A DNA stretch of 64,000 bases. Source: Flavobacterium oreochromis. GTDB taxonomy: Bacteria > Bacteroidota > Bacteroidia > Flavobacteriales > Flavobacteriaceae. Each line of letters begins with the position of its first letter. Position 1 is the first letter of the stretch. The stretch spans positions 1,178,001-1,242,000 of the forward strand of contig NZ_CP067377.1 of the NCBI RefSeq assembly GCF_019565455.1. Direction: 5' to 3'. Under the pieces are notes generated by a model. It was not told the DNA's origin, searched no databases, and was given only the letters and a program-made list of their open reading frames with translations. This document shows, piece after piece, positions 30,041-40,236 of this stretch. The translations under genes were made by a program, and so were the position numbers.

Positions 30041-32059
30041 ATGAAAAAAATTTACATTTTATGTTCTGTTTTCTTAACCAGTCTATCAATAAAGGCTCAA
30101 GAGACAGCTTTTTTTGTTCACGCACACCAGGATGATGCAGTCTATTTTTGTGGCGTACCGCTATTTGATAAGGTTAGTAGTGGAGTAAAAACAGTAGCTA
30201 TTCTTACAAGTGCATCAGATCAAGGAGCACATGATGGTATTTATACTGCTGATGCAGGAATAGATATAACAACACCATTTTATCAAGCTCGAGATTATGG
30301 CTATAAAAAAGCATTAGAATATTGTTATACAAATGATAATTTGCCATTAAATTTTAGTGAAACAACTGTCGAAGTAACTTTTGCTGGGAAAAAAGTTAGA
30401 AAATGGACGTATGGAAACAATATTACAATGTATTTTTTAGATTTACCAAATGGTAATTGTTGTAGTTTAAATATGGATGGTTATCCGGCTAATAATGGCC
30501 AGTCAATTGAAAAACTAAGAAAAGGTACTATAGAAACAATTACCAATGTAACGAATACTTCCACTTATACTTGGACAGAGTTAAAAAATACAATCAAAGC
30601 TATTTTTGAAACTGAAAAAGGTTCTATATCTACTGTTTACTCCACAGATGTTGATTTATCAAAAAACCCAGGTGATCATGCGGATCATTATATCACATCA
30701 GTATTAGCACTACAAGCAATGGACGGTTTGCCAGGATTTAGTTCTAAATTGCATACAGATTATGAATTGTCTAATAAAAATCCAAATCTTACAGAAACTG
30801 AAAAAATTAAAAAGATTTCTACTTTTGGAGCTATGATTTCAGGGATCGGAACGAAAGGTTATAGAGCGAATAGACATTTATCTTATACTAATTGGTTTAT
30901 TTCAGAATATATAAGAGATGCAAATATCCATAATGAATTAATTAACCTTAGTAATGAATTAGGAGGAAATCCTTACAATAAACCTAATATTGCATTAAAT
31001 AAACCTTCTTCTGTTTCAGGTTCAGAAGCAGGTCATGATGGATCAAAAGCTAATGATGGTGACGTATATACTTACTGGGGTAATACACCTTATACTCAAT
31101 CTTGGCAGGTTGATTTACAAAACAAGTATAATGTTGAAGATATTCAAGTTATTAATTATTTTCAAGATTCCCGTTACTATAAATACAAAGTTTATGCTTC
31201 TACAGACAATATAAATTGGATCGTTGTTGCTGATAACTCTAAAAATACTGATTTGTCAACAAATAAAGGGAAAACGTTTAATTTTTCTAATCCAGTTCAA
31301 GCAAGATATTTTAAAATAGAAATGCTTTATAATTCCGTTAATCAAGGTGTTCATATAGCTGAATTTATTGCACATGGAGATTTAGTGCCAGAGACTCGTA
31401 CTAATATTGCATTAAACAAACCAACTACAGTATCAGGATCAGAATTAGGTACTGAAGGGCCTAAAGCTAATGATGGAAATTTAAATACTTATTGGGGTAA
31501 TACACCCTATACACAATTTTGGCAGGTTGATTTACAAAATTCGTACAATGTTGATGAAATCAAAGTCGTTAATTATTTCGGGGACACACGTTCTTATAAA
31601 TACAAAGTTTATGCTTCTACAGATAATGTAAATTGGACAATGGTTGCTGATTACTCAAGTAATATAAGTTTGTCAAATAGTGCTGGAACATCTTTTCCTT
31701 TCAGTAAACCTGTGCAAGCCAGATATTTTAAGGTAGACATGCTTTATAATTCAGTCAATCAAGGGGTTCATATTGCAGAATTTATGGTTTATGGAACTAT
31801 TTCCTCTGCATCTAATAGAATTTCATCAGATGAAAAAGGAGGTCTATTTTTTATTAAAAATCCAATAAAAAAAGGAGATAAACTTGATTTAAATAATACC
31901 AGAAACATAAATGAAGTATCCTTATTTGATCTTAATGGTAAAAAGATTTTAACTAAATTAAATTTAAAAGAAAATGAAACAATAGATACCTCTAATTTAC
32001 CATCAGGAAATTATATTCTAAAACTAGATTATAAGACAGAAAGATTAATTATAGAATAG
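30041..32059 (+). CDS. Secreted PIG-L/LmbE deacetylase with two discoidin domains and sorting domain
   Basis: The domains in order are: a signal peptide (MKKIYILCSVFLTSLSIKAQ); a PIG-L-type zinc deacetylase domain to about residue 300, with HAHQDDAVYFCG near the N-terminus and the distal GDHADHY; two tandem F5/8 type C (discoidin) carbohydrate-binding domains; and a C-terminal sorting segment (FDLNGKKILTKLNLKENE, LPSGNYILKL). The discoidin repeats start with PNIALNKPSSVSGSE and TNIALNKPTTVSGSE and are nearly identical over about 130 residues. PIG-L proteins remove N-acetyl groups from sugars; the usual HPDD motif is HQDD here. Likely an extracellular glycan-modifying enzyme. A terminator follows. 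Confidence 0.88.
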   Translation: MKKIYILCSVFLTSLSIKAQETAFFVHAHQDDAVYFCGVPLFDKVSSGVKTVAILTSASDQGAHDGIYTADAGIDITTPFYQARDYGYKKALEYCYTNDNLPLNFSETTVEVTFAGKKVRKWTYGNNITMYFLDLPNGNCCSLNMDGYPANNGQSIEKLRKGTIETITNVTNTSTYTWTELKNTIKAIFETEKGSISTVYSTDVDLSKNPGDHADHYITSVLALQAMDGLPGFSSKLHTDYELSNKNPNLTETEKIKKISTFGAMISGIGTKGYRANRHLSYTNWFISEYIRDANIHNELINLSNELGGNPYNKPNIALNKPSSVSGSEAGHDGSKANDGDVYTYWGNTPYTQSWQVDLQNKYNVEDIQVINYFQDSRYYKYKVYASTDNINWIVVADNSKNTDLSTNKGKTFNFSNPVQARYFKIEMLYNSVNQGVHIAEFIAHGDLVPETRTNIALNKPTTVSGSELGTEGPKANDGNLNTYWGNTPYTQFWQVDLQNSYNVDEIKVVNYFGDTRSYKYKVYASTDNVNWTMVADYSSNISLSNSAGTSFPFSKPVQARYFKVDMLYNSVNQGVHIAEFMVYGTISSASNRISSDEKGGLFFIKNPIKKGDKLDLNNTRNINEVSLFDLNGKKILTKLNLKENETIDTSNLPSGNYILKLDYKTERLIIE

Positions 32060-32080
32060 TTTTTTATTCTAAATATATAA

Positions 32081-32113
32081 ACCTTCTTTGTGATAGCAAA
32101 GAAGGTTTTTTTA
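32081..32113 (+). terminator. Terminator of the PIG-L gene
   Basis: AAACCTTCTTTG and CAAAGAAGGTTT form a hairpin with a short loop, followed by a T run. Confidence 0.9.
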
Positions 32114-32206
32114 TTTTTATTTTATTACTTTTTAAAAGAAGTGTACTTTTACCAGTTAGAATACTAAAAAAAAAAATTTAGAGTTTATATTAAAAAATAT
32201 AGTCAT

Positions 32207-34813
32207 TTGAAAAATCACCGTTTAATATATATTGCGTCTTTTGGATTGTGCGCATTTATAATTGCTTGTTCTACCAAAAAGATACATTGATATCTAGAAA
32301 TTGGCATGCTTTAAACTCTAAGTATAATACTGTGTACAATGGAGATGTTTCATTAAAAGCAGGTATAGAAGAACTAAAAAAAGGATATGTTGATAATTTT
32401 TGGGAAATCTTACCTGTTGAACGTATGCAAATTGAAGAAGAAAATTTTTTACCAGGTCAAAAGAGTAAAAATGCTAATTTTACACGTGCAGAAGATAAAG
32501 CCGTAAAAGCTATTCAAAAACACTCTATGAATATTGAAGGTAGAGAACGAAATTCACAAATGGATGAAGCCCATTTGTTGTTAGGGAAAGCACGATATTA
32601 TGACAAAAGATTTATCCCCGCATTAGAGGCCTTTAATTATATCTTATATAAATACTCTAATTCAGATAAAATTTATGAAGCAAAAGTTTGGAGAGAGAAA
32701 ACAAATGTGCGATTAGAAAATGATGCTCTAGCAGTTAAAAATTTAACTCTACTTCTAAAAAGATATGATTTACCTTTTCATATAAAAGCAGACGCTAATG
32801 CATTGTTAGCTCAAGCCTATATTAATCTTGAAGAAAAACAAAAAGCAGTAAAACCAATAAAAAAAGCTATTGAATATACCGCTAATAAAGAAGAACGAGC
32901 TCGTTATCGTTTTATTTTAGGACAATTATATGAAGAATTAAAATATAAAGATAGTGCCTATGTAGCCTTTCAAGAAGTTATTGACATGAAAAGACAATCA
33001 CCTCGTCTATATGTTATTCAGGCTCACGCTAAGCAAGCCAGTTTAGTAGATGTAACAAAAGATACATTAATTTTTACAAAAAAATATGCCAAACTATTAA
33101 AAGATAGAGAAAATCGTCCGTATTTAGACGTTTTAAATCATCAAGTTGCCCTTTTTACGATCAATTTAAACTACAAGAAAAGGCCAAAAAATATTATAAC
33201 AAATCATTAAAATCTGTTTCAAATGATAGCTATTTAGTGGCTTCTAATTATAGAAATTTAGCCAAAATTTATTTTGATCAAACTAAATACGAAATAGCAG
33301 GTAAATATTATGATAGTACTCTAACTAAATTTACAAAGAAAAATAGGGAATACTTTATAATAGAGAAGAAAAGAAAAAATCTAGACCAAGTAATAAAATA
33401 TGAAAGTATAGCTAAACATAATGATAGTATTATTTCTTTATTGGCTATGTCTGATGAGGAACGTGTTTCTTACTTTCAAAAAATTATATTAGAACTTAAA
33501 AAAACAGATTCATTACAAATAGCCTTAAATAAAAAAAAGCAGGTTGTAGAAGAAAATCGCCAACAGAATCTTAAGCAAAACGATGATCTTTTCTTTGATC
33601 CAAATCTTGTGCCTACTCCAGGAGGAGCCCGAAATATCACCCCATTAGGATTAGATAATTCTAAAAATTTATTTTATTTCTATAATCCTTCAACTGTTGC
33701 TTATGGGAAAATTGAATTTGCAAAAAAATGGGGAAAACGAGCTCTAGTTGATAATTGGAGATGGTCCGTCCAAACACAAAGTCAGAAAAATAAGGAAATA
33801 AATCCCACAGATTCAGAAGCTAATAAAAAGAATCAGAAACAGTTGCTGTTAATGAAAAATATACACCAGATTTTTATGTAAATAAGCTTCCCTCTTCAAA
33901 AACTGTAATCGATAGTTTAATAAAAGAAAGAAATAATGCCTATTATAACCTAGGTTTGATCTATAAAGAAAAATTTTTTGAAAATAAAGTTGCAGAAGAA
34001 CGTTTTGAAAAGCTACTAGCTAATAATCCGGAAGAACGCTTTATTCTTCCAGCCAAATATAATTTATTTCGTTTATACGAAATTTCTAACCCAGAAAAAG
34101 CACAGCAATTAAAGAACGAAATTATAGTAAACTATCCAAATACTCGATATGCGCAATTAGTTAATGGGCAAATATCAGAAAAAAATGATTCAGAAGCTCC
34201 AACTAAAGTATATAAGGATTGTCATGCAATGTTTGAAAATCAAGAGTATAAACCAGCATTAAATAAGATAAATGATTCCATGATATTATTTTCAGGTGAT
34301 CCTTTATTGCCAAAATTTGAATTATTGAAAGCTTCATTAAATGGGAAATTACTCGGTTTGAATGCCTACCGAGAAGGAGTTCAAAAAGTAATAAGCACAT
34401 ACCCTGATACAGAAGAAGCTACAAGAGCAGAAGAGATTTTACGCTTAGATATTCCAAAGATGGAGCAGATGATACTCTCAGCAGATACACTATCTACTAA
34501 GTGGAAAATATTGTATAAAGTAGGGTTAAAAGAAGATGCCGCTACTAAAAATTTAATAGATAAGTTAGAAAAATATATAAAAGAGAAACAATATTATAAG
34601 TTTTTTGTATCTTACGATGTTTATAATGAAACCGATAATTTTGTTGTAATTCATGGTATATCTTCTCGTGAATATGCCCGTTTTTTAGTAGAATTATTAG
34701 CTAAGACAAAAGGTTACCAAGTTAAAGAAAGTGCTACTGTTATATCAACTCAAAATTATTCAGTTATTCAGACCAAGAAAAATTTAAATGAATATCTACA
34801 ACTAAAACTTTAA
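32207..34813 (+). CDS. sprE: SprE/PorW, T9SS and gliding motility TPR lipoprotein (three frame breaks)
   Basis: SprE (PorW in Porphyromonas) is an outer-membrane lipoprotein with tetratricopeptide-like repeats required for type IX secretion and gliding. A TTG start at 32207 encodes KNHRLIYIASFGLCAF followed by the lipobox IIACSTKK. One added base at 32276-32280 continues this into DTLISRNWHALNSKYNTVYNG, typical of the family. Two further single-base losses at 33152-33156 (restoring ALFYDQFKLQEKAKKYYNKS) and 33825-33829 (restoring KESETVAVNEKYTPDFYV) split the rest. Repeats such as DEAHLLLGKARYYDKRFIPA are visible. The location directly before a bactofilin and the ATP synthase genes matches other Flavobacteria as I recall. 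Confidence 0.88.
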
Positions 34814-34816
34814 TTT

Positions 34817-35203
34817 ATGTTTGACAAAAAACCCAAAAATTATACAGACCTACTAGGAAAAACAAATCGCATCGTTGAAGGAACTACAATAAAAGGGGAT
34901 ATTGAATCAATTGCAGATTTTAGATTAGATGGTCATCTAATCGGTAACTTTAACTCAAAAGCTAAACTGGTAGTAGGACCAGCAGGAAGTGTTTTGGGAG
35001 ATATAAATGCCCAAAATGTGGATATAGAAGGTAAAGCAGAAGGAAAAATAATAGTAGAAGAAATATTAAATGTAAAAGCAACAGCTACCATAAATGGAGA
35101 TGTAAGTTGTGGTAAATTAGCAGTTGAACCTGGAGCAAAATTTACAGCAACTTGTGTAATGAAAACCATTGCTCCCTCATTAAATGTAGTAAATGGAGAA
35201 TAA
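34817..35203 (+). CDS. Bactofilin, polymer-forming cytoskeletal protein
   Basis: A 128-residue protein consisting of a single bactofilin beta-helix: NRIVEGTTIKGDIESIADFRLDGHLIG, then regularly spaced hydrophobic rungs (VVGPAGSVLGDINAQNVDIEG, KIIVEEILNVKATATINGDV). Bactofilins form filaments at the membrane. The gene begins three bases after sprE and overlaps the start of the AtpZ/AtpI-like gene by 11 bases, so these genes are one transcription unit. Confidence 0.92.
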   Translation: MFDKKPKNYTDLLGKTNRIVEGTTIKGDIESIADFRLDGHLIGNFNSKAKLVVGPAGSVLGDINAQNVDIEGKAEGKIIVEEILNVKATATINGDVSCGKLAVEPGAKFTATCVMKTIAPSLNVVNGE

Positions 35204-35423
35204 TAAAGAAGAAAAAGAAAAGTCTAAAGGAAATAAATGGCTTTCTTTGGTCACCATTCCTTCGCAAATGGGAGTTACTATCTACTTATTTTATAAATTA
35301 GGAGAATGGGTAGATAAATCTTATCCAAGTTCTTATTTTTATTATGCTAAAGTTTTGACACTGTTCGGAGTCTTTATAGCTTTATATAATGTTATCAAAC
35401 AAGTTAATGAAATTAATAAATAA
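35193..35423 (+). CDS. AtpZ/AtpI family membrane protein
   Basis: A 76-residue protein with a charged N-terminus and two membrane segments (SLVTIPSQMGVTIYLFYKLGEWVD and VLTLFGVFIALYNVI). It is positioned before the F1Fo genes, where AtpI/AtpZ proteins assist c-ring assembly or carry Mg2+/Ca2+. The ATG overlaps the end of the bactofilin gene and the stop overlaps the ATG of the next gene. Confidence 0.85.
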   Translation: MENNKEEKEKSKGNKWLSLVTIPSQMGVTIYLFYKLGEWVDKSYPSSYFYYAKVLTLFGVFIALYNVIKQVNEINK

Positions 35424-35794
35424 TGCTTATTAAAGAATTTTTACAAAAGCTATTCCTTGTAGGAATGGCTTTTTACTTACTCAATTTTGGATACTTATTT
35501 TTATCAAATCAGATAATTACTCCAGCTTTTTACATAATACATGTTTTCTTTTTGTTTTTTTATCTATTAGGAATCTCAATCATGGCATTCTTGTTGGAAA
35601 ATAAAAAAGATCTCGTAGGAGTAGGTTTTTTAGTAGTTATTACCAATCTTTTTATTTTTACCTATATTTTCAATAGATGGTTATTACAAAAGAATTTCTT
35701 ATTTTCTAAATGGAACTTCTTTATTTTATTTATAGGTTATCTAGTTACAATAACTTTTTTAGTAGGTAAAAAATTAAATCAGATAAAATTTTAA
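35423..35794 (+). CDS. Four-helix membrane protein of the ATP synthase locus (DUF6168-like)
   Basis: A 123-residue protein made almost entirely of four hydrophobic helices (for example LFLVGMAFYLLNFGYLFL and FFILFIGYLVTITFLV) with short charged loops. It follows the AtpZ/AtpI-like gene with a one-base overlap and precedes atpB. The position suggests an AtpI-like role. The DUF6168 assignment is from memory and is tentative. Confidence 0.7.
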   Translation: MLIKEFLQKLFLVGMAFYLLNFGYLFLSNQIITPAFYIIHVFFLFFYLLGISIMAFLLENKKDLVGVGFLVVITNLFIFTYIFNRWLLQKNFLFSKWNFFILFIGYLVTITFLVGKKLNQIKF

Positions 35795-35912
35795 CTACTT
35801 GATTAAGTGTGTTTAAAGGGCTTTTGTAGCCTTCTCAGACTTTTGAGTTTAAAATAGAATAAAGATTGATGTATTTTTTTTCAGCAATCGTTTTTCATAT
35901 AAATAAAAAATG

Positions 35913-35920
35913 TACCTTTG
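35913..35920 (+). promoter_or_regulatory. -7 element of the atp operon
   Basis: TACCTTTG matches TAnnTTTG, 36 bases before the atpB ATG. No clear TTG is present at the ideal distance. It suggests that atpBEFHA(G) has its own promoter in addition to read-through from the sprE unit. Confidence 0.6.
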
Positions 35921-35956
35921 CACCGAAATTTACGAACATAGAAATTTTTCATTCCT

Positions 35957-37171
35957 ATGATGATTACAAGAAAACCTGTGTCATTACTAATGTCTGCCTT
36001 TATAGGCTTATTCTCTTGGGTAGCAATGGCTAACCCTACGACAGATTCTACTCATGTAACTGAAAAAACAGCTCATGAAGCACACGCTATGGCGCATGAT
36101 AGTACACATGTTACTACAGCCGCACACGCTGATAAAGCTCATGCTGTGGAACATCAGTCAAATCATGAAGGTCCTATTAATGAGAAACCAGAAGTACAAG
36201 CATTTATTAAACATCACTTATTGGATTCGCATGATTTTAATTTGTATGCAGATGGAGAAACGGGACACCATGTAGGTTTTCCATTGCCAGTTATTTTATT
36301 TGATAATGGTCTTCATGTGTTTATGTCGTCAGCTTTTCATAATGAAAAAGAATTAGCTGAAGTAGATGGTAACTTCTACAAAATGGTTCACGGTGTAATC
36401 TACAAATCAGATGCTGAGGGTACTGTTACAACTAACGAACATGGTCATCCAACTAATGCTAAACCATTAGATTTTTCGATCACTAAAAACGTATTTTCGT
36501 TATTAGTAACTGCTATCTTAATTTTCTTTGCTTTCACATCGTTAGCAAAAACCTATAAAAAAGGAAATACTTTACCAACTGGTTTTGGTCGTGTTTTAGA
36601 ACCTTTAGTAATTTATGTTCGTGACGAAATTGCACGTCCAAATATTGGCGAAAAAAAATACAAAAAGTTCATGCCTTATTTACTAACTGTTTTCTTCTTG
36701 ATCTGGACTTTAAACTTAATTGGTTTAACTCCATTAGGGATTAATGTTACTGGAAATATTGCGGTGACTTTATGTTTAGCATTGTGTACTTTAGTTATAA
36801 CAAATGTGAGTGCTAATTTAGATTATTGGAAACATATCTTCTGGATGCCAGGTGTACCAGTTCCAATGAAGATCGTTCTGGCTCCAATTGAAGTTTTAGG
36901 TATTTTTACAAAACCTTTCTCATTAATGATTCGTTTATTTGCTAACATTACAGCAGGTCACTCAGTAGTAATGGGCTTAATTGCAATCATTTTCTTGTTC
37001 AAGCAACAATTGACACCAGGTGGTGCAGTAGGGGTTTCATTAGCTTTAACATTATTTATCTCTGTGATTGAATTGTTAGTAGCTTTCTTACAGGCATTTA
37101 TCTTTACAATGTTATCATCATTATTTATTGGCATGGCGGTTCAAGATCACCATCATGATGATCATCATTAA
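35957..37171 (+). CDS. atpB: ATP synthase F0 subunit a
   Basis: Proton-channel subunit. The essential arginine lies in FSLMIRLFANITAGHSVV; further signatures are LTVFFLIWTLNLIGLTPLG and the last helix LVAFLQAFIFTMLSSLFIGMA. At 404 residues it is much longer than the E. coli protein because of an N-terminal extension of about 170 residues. That extension starts with a signal peptide (LLMSAFIGLFSWVAMA) and includes a His/Ala-rich stretch. Such extended a-subunits are usual in Bacteroidota; the role of the extension is not known to me. It heads the atp genes. Confidence 0.95.
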   Translation: MMITRKPVSLLMSAFIGLFSWVAMANPTTDSTHVTEKTAHEAHAMAHDSTHVTTAAHADKAHAVEHQSNHEGPINEKPEVQAFIKHHLLDSHDFNLYADGETGHHVGFPLPVILFDNGLHVFMSSAFHNEKELAEVDGNFYKMVHGVIYKSDAEGTVTTNEHGHPTNAKPLDFSITKNVFSLLVTAILIFFAFTSLAKTYKKGNTLPTGFGRVLEPLVIYVRDEIARPNIGEKKYKKFMPYLLTVFFLIWTLNLIGLTPLGINVTGNIAVTLCLALCTLVITNVSANLDYWKHIFWMPGVPVPMKIVLAPIEVLGIFTKPFSLMIRLFANITAGHSVVMGLIAIIFLFKQQLTPGGAVGVSLALTLFISVIELLVAFLQAFIFTMLSSLFIGMAVQDHHHDDHH

Positions 37172-37222
37172 TAGAAAAAGAAATTTAAAAAAATTGTTTA
37201 ATTATTATATAAATCTTTTATT

Positions 37223-37417
37223 ATGACAATTCCAAATTTAGTAGGTGCTGGTTTAATCGTAATCGGAGCTGGTTTAGGTTTAGGTAAAATTGGTGGATCT
37301 GCAATGGATGCTATTGCTCGTCAACCAGAAGCTGCTGGTAAAATCCAAACAGCGATGATCATCATCGGTGCCTTATTAGAAGGTTTAGCATTCGGTGCCT
37401 TAATTTTAGGTGCTTAA
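37223..37417 (+). CDS. atpE: ATP synthase F0 subunit c
   Basis: A 64-residue hairpin of two membrane helices joined by the ARQPEA loop that contacts F1. The ion-binding carboxylate is Glu53 (ALLEGLAFG). Positions that bind Na+ in sodium-type rings (Gln in helix 1, Ser/Thr after the Glu) are Leu20 and Gly54 here, so a proton-driven ring is expected. A hairpin terminator follows the gene. Confidence 0.96.
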   Translation: MTIPNLVGAGLIVIGAGLGLGKIGGSAMDAIARQPEAAGKIQTAMIIIGALLEGLAFGALILGA

Positions 37418-37429
37418 TCAAGATGTAAA

Positions 37430-37469
37430 TTACGCTTTGCAACGGTTGGTTGCAAAGTGTAATTTTATT
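37430..37469 (+). terminator. Intercistronic terminator/attenuator between atpE and atpF
   Basis: TTACgCTTTGCAAC (37430-37443) pairs with GTTGCAAAGtGTAA (37449-37462), leaving a five-base loop, and is followed by TTTTATTT. It has the form of an intrinsic terminator inside the operon. Partial read-through would yield more atpBE than atpFHA message; alternatively the hairpin protects the 3' end of processed atpE mRNA. Confidence 0.78.
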
Positions 37470-37508
37470 TAACCTATTATTTTATTAATTAAACATAAAA
37501 CATCAATA

Positions 37509-38009
37509 ATGGAAAAAATATTTAATGATTTTGGATACGGTCTATTCTTTTGGCTAGTTGTTATTTTAGCAATTTTAATCGTTTTATTAGCTAAATTTGC
37601 ATGGAAACCGATCATGGAATCTATTGAAGCTCGTGAAGAAGGTATTCGTAGTGCTTTACAAGCTGCTGAAAATGCAAAAAAACAAATGCAAGAATTACAA
37701 GCAAATAATGAGCGTACTTTAAATGAAGCACGTGCAGAACGTGATAATATGATAAAAGAAGCTCGTGAGATTAAAGAAAAAATGATTGCAGATGCTAAAG
37801 AAGAAGCACAAGCTCAAGGTTCTCGTTTAATTGAACAAGCTAAAGCTTCTATCGAAAGTGAAAAAAATGCTGCAATGGCAGAATTAAAAACACAAGTTTC
37901 AACTTTATCTTTACAAATTGCAGAGAAAATTTTAAAAGATCAATTATCAAGCAACGATTCTCAAGTTAAATTAGTTGAGAAAATGTTAGATGAAGTAAAA
38001 TTAAACTAA
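37509..38009 (+). CDS. atpF: ATP synthase F0 subunit b
   Basis: Peripheral stalk subunit of 166 residues. One N-terminal membrane helix (GLFFWLVVILAILIVLLAKFAW) is followed by a long charged coiled coil rich in Ala, Glu, Lys and Arg, ending in a delta-binding C-terminus (IAEKILKDQL). It is 12 bases upstream of atpH. Confidence 0.95.
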   Translation: MEKIFNDFGYGLFFWLVVILAILIVLLAKFAWKPIMESIEAREEGIRSALQAAENAKKQMQELQANNERTLNEARAERDNMIKEAREIKEKMIADAKEEAQAQGSRLIEQAKASIESEKNAAMAELKTQVSTLSLQIAEKILKDQLSSNDSQVKLVEKMLDEVKLN

Positions 38010-38021
38010 TAATAAAAGTAT

Positions 38022-38555
38022 ATGTCAGGTAACAGAGCCGCAGTACGATATGCAAAAGCAATTTTAGATCTTGCTACTTCTAAGGGTTTCGCTCTTGAAG
38101 TAAACAATGATATGACTTTGATTGCTAAAACTATTCAAGATAATGCTGAATTAGCTTCTTTTATAGCCAATCCAACTTTGAAAATTGAAATAAAAAATAA
38201 TGCTTTGCTAGAAGTTTTCAAAGATACTACAGCTGTAACTAAATCTTTATTTCAGTTGTTATTAGAAAATAAACGATTTGAACTTTTAGATAAAATAGCT
38301 GTTCAATATACAAAATTGTATGATGAAGCTAACGGAGTAGAAGTAGCAACAGTAACTACTGCTATAGCTATCACAACTGAACTAGAAGCAAAAGTATTAG
38401 CTAAAGCAGCTACACTTACATCTAAAAAAGTTACTTTAAAAAATATTGTAGATCCAGCGATTATTGGTGGGTTTATTTTAAGAATTGGTGACAAGCAATA
38501 TAATGCTTCAGTAGCTAATAGTTTATTAACATTAAAAAGAGAATTGAGTAATTAA
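38022..38555 (+). CDS. atpH: ATP synthase F1 subunit delta
   Basis: Connects the b stalk to the top of F1. The 177-residue protein has the family start [14 protein letters not shown], the [18 protein letters not shown] helix and the C-terminal [22 protein letters not shown]. Intact and in the usual order between atpF and atpA. Confidence 0.95.
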   Translation: MSGNRAAVRYAKAILDLATSKGFALEVNNDMTLIAKTIQDNAELASFIANPTLKIEIKNNALLEVFKDTTAVTKSLFQLLLENKRFELLDKIAVQYTKLYDEANGVEVATVTTAIAITTELEAKVLAKAATLTSKKVTLKNIVDPAIIGGFILRIGDKQYNASVANSLLTLKRELSN

Positions 38556-38587
38556 TTATAACACGAAAGTGTAAAAATTATAAAACA

Positions 38588-40165
38588 ATGGCGGAAATCA
38601 AACCAGCTGAAATTTCAGCAATATTAAAGCAACAATTATCAGGTTTTGAATCTGGTGCTACTTTAGAAGAAGTAGGTACTGTTCTTCAAGTAGGAGACGG
38701 TATTGCTCGTATTTATGGGCTTTCTAATGTACAATATGGTGAGTTAGTGGTTTTTGAAAACGGTATGGAAGGTATCGTGTTGAACCTTGAAGAAGATAAT
38801 GTAGGGGTGGTTTTATTAGGACCTTCTACAGGTATCAAAGAAGGTTCAACTGCTAAAAGAACACAACGTATTGCTTCTTTAAAAGTTGGTGAGCAAATGG
38901 TAGGTCGTGTAGTAAACACTTTAGGATTTCCAATTGATGGTAAAGGACCTATCGGTGGTGATTTATACGAAATGCCTTTAGAGCGTAAAGCACCAGGGGT
39001 AATTTTCCGTCAACCAGTAACCGAACCATTACAAACAGGTATTAAAGCAGTAGACGCTATGATTCCAGTAGGTCGTGGGCAACGTGAGTTAGTAATTGGT
39101 GACCGTCAAACAGGTAAATCTACAGTTTGTATAGATACTATTATTAACCAAAAAGAATTTTACGATGCTGGTAAACCAGTATTTTGTATCTATGTTGCTG
39201 TAGGTCAAAAAGCTTCTACTGTTGCTGCTTTAGCTAAAACTTTAGAAGAAAAAGGAGCAATGGCTTATACAGTTATTGTTGCTGCTAATGCTTCTGATCC
39301 AGCTCCAATGCAGGTATATGCTCCAATGGCAGGTGCTGCAATTGGTGAATACTTCCGTGATACAGGTCGTCCTGCTTTAATTGTTTATGATGATTTATCT
39401 AAACAAGCAGTTGCTTACCGTGAGGTGTCTTTATTGTTAAGAAGACCACCAGGACGTGAAGCTTACCCTGGAGACGTATTCTATTTACACTCTCGTTTAT
39501 TAGAAAGAGCTGCAAAAGTAATTGCTGATGACGATATTGCTAAAAACATGAATGATTTACCAGAATCGTTAAAACCAATCGTTAAAGGTGGTGGTTCATT
39601 AACAGCTTTACCAATCATCGAAACGCAAGCGGGTGACGTTTCTGCATATATCCCTACAAACGTAATTTCAATTACTGATGGACAAATTTTCTTAGAGTCT
39701 GATTTATTTAACTCAGGAGTACGTCCAGCAATTAACGTAGGTATCTCAGTATCTCGTGTAGGAGGTAACGCACAAATCAAGTCTATGAAAAAAGTATCAG
39801 GTACTTTAAAGTTAGACCAAGCTCAGTTCCGTGAATTAGAAGCATTCGCTAAATTCGGTTCTGACTTAGATGCTGCTACTTTAAACGTAATTGAAAAAGG
39901 TAAACGTAACGTAGAAATCTTAAAACAAGGTTTAAACTCTCCGTTTACTGTTGAAGACCAAGTTGCTATTATCTACGCTGGTACTAAAAATTTATTAAGA
40001 AACGTACCTGTAGCTAAAGTTAAAGAATTCGAAAAAGATTATTTAGAATTCTTAAATAACAAACATAGAGATACATTAGACGCTTTAAAAGCTGGTAAGT
40101 TTGATGATAATATCACAGATGTTTTAGAGAAAGTAGCAAAAGAAGTAGCTGCAAAGTATAACTAA
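38588..40165 (+). CDS. atpA: ATP synthase F1 subunit alpha
   Basis: Non-catalytic nucleotide-binding subunit, 525 residues. Walker A motif GDRQTGKST, followed by the alpha-specific [20 protein letters not shown] and [15 protein letters not shown], and the C-terminal helical domain. Full-length and intact. atpG follows after a 71-base spacer containing a hairpin. atpD and atpC, which follow atpG in many bacteria, are absent here. Confidence 0.98.
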   Translation: MAEIKPAEISAILKQQLSGFESGATLEEVGTVLQVGDGIARIYGLSNVQYGELVVFENGMEGIVLNLEEDNVGVVLLGPSTGIKEGSTAKRTQRIASLKVGEQMVGRVVNTLGFPIDGKGPIGGDLYEMPLERKAPGVIFRQPVTEPLQTGIKAVDAMIPVGRGQRELVIGDRQTGKSTVCIDTIINQKEFYDAGKPVFCIYVAVGQKASTVAALAKTLEEKGAMAYTVIVAANASDPAPMQVYAPMAGAAIGEYFRDTGRPALIVYDDLSKQAVAYREVSLLLRRPPGREAYPGDVFYLHSRLLERAAKVIADDDIAKNMNDLPESLKPIVKGGGSLTALPIIETQAGDVSAYIPTNVISITDGQIFLESDLFNSGVRPAINVGISVSRVGGNAQIKSMKKVSGTLKLDQAQFRELEAFAKFGSDLDAATLNVIEKGKRNVEILKQGLNSPFTVEDQVAIIYAGTKNLLRNVPVAKVKEFEKDYLEFLNNKHRDTLDALKAGKFDDNITDVLEKVAKEVAAKYN

Positions 40166-40181
40166 TAAAGTGAATAGTGGG

Positions 40182-40208
40182 TAGTGATTAGTCATTAACT
40201 AATCACTA
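40182..40208. repeat. Eleven-base inverted repeat between atpA and atpG
   Basis: TAGTGATTAGT (40182-40192) and ACTAATCACTA (40198-40208) form a perfect stem with a five-base loop, followed by further related AT-rich repeats (ACTATTTACTAGTTACTATTTACTA). There is no clean T-run, so a processing or regulatory hairpin is more likely than a terminator. Confidence 0.6.
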
Positions 40209-40236
40209 TTTACTAGTTACTATTTACTAAAAAAAA

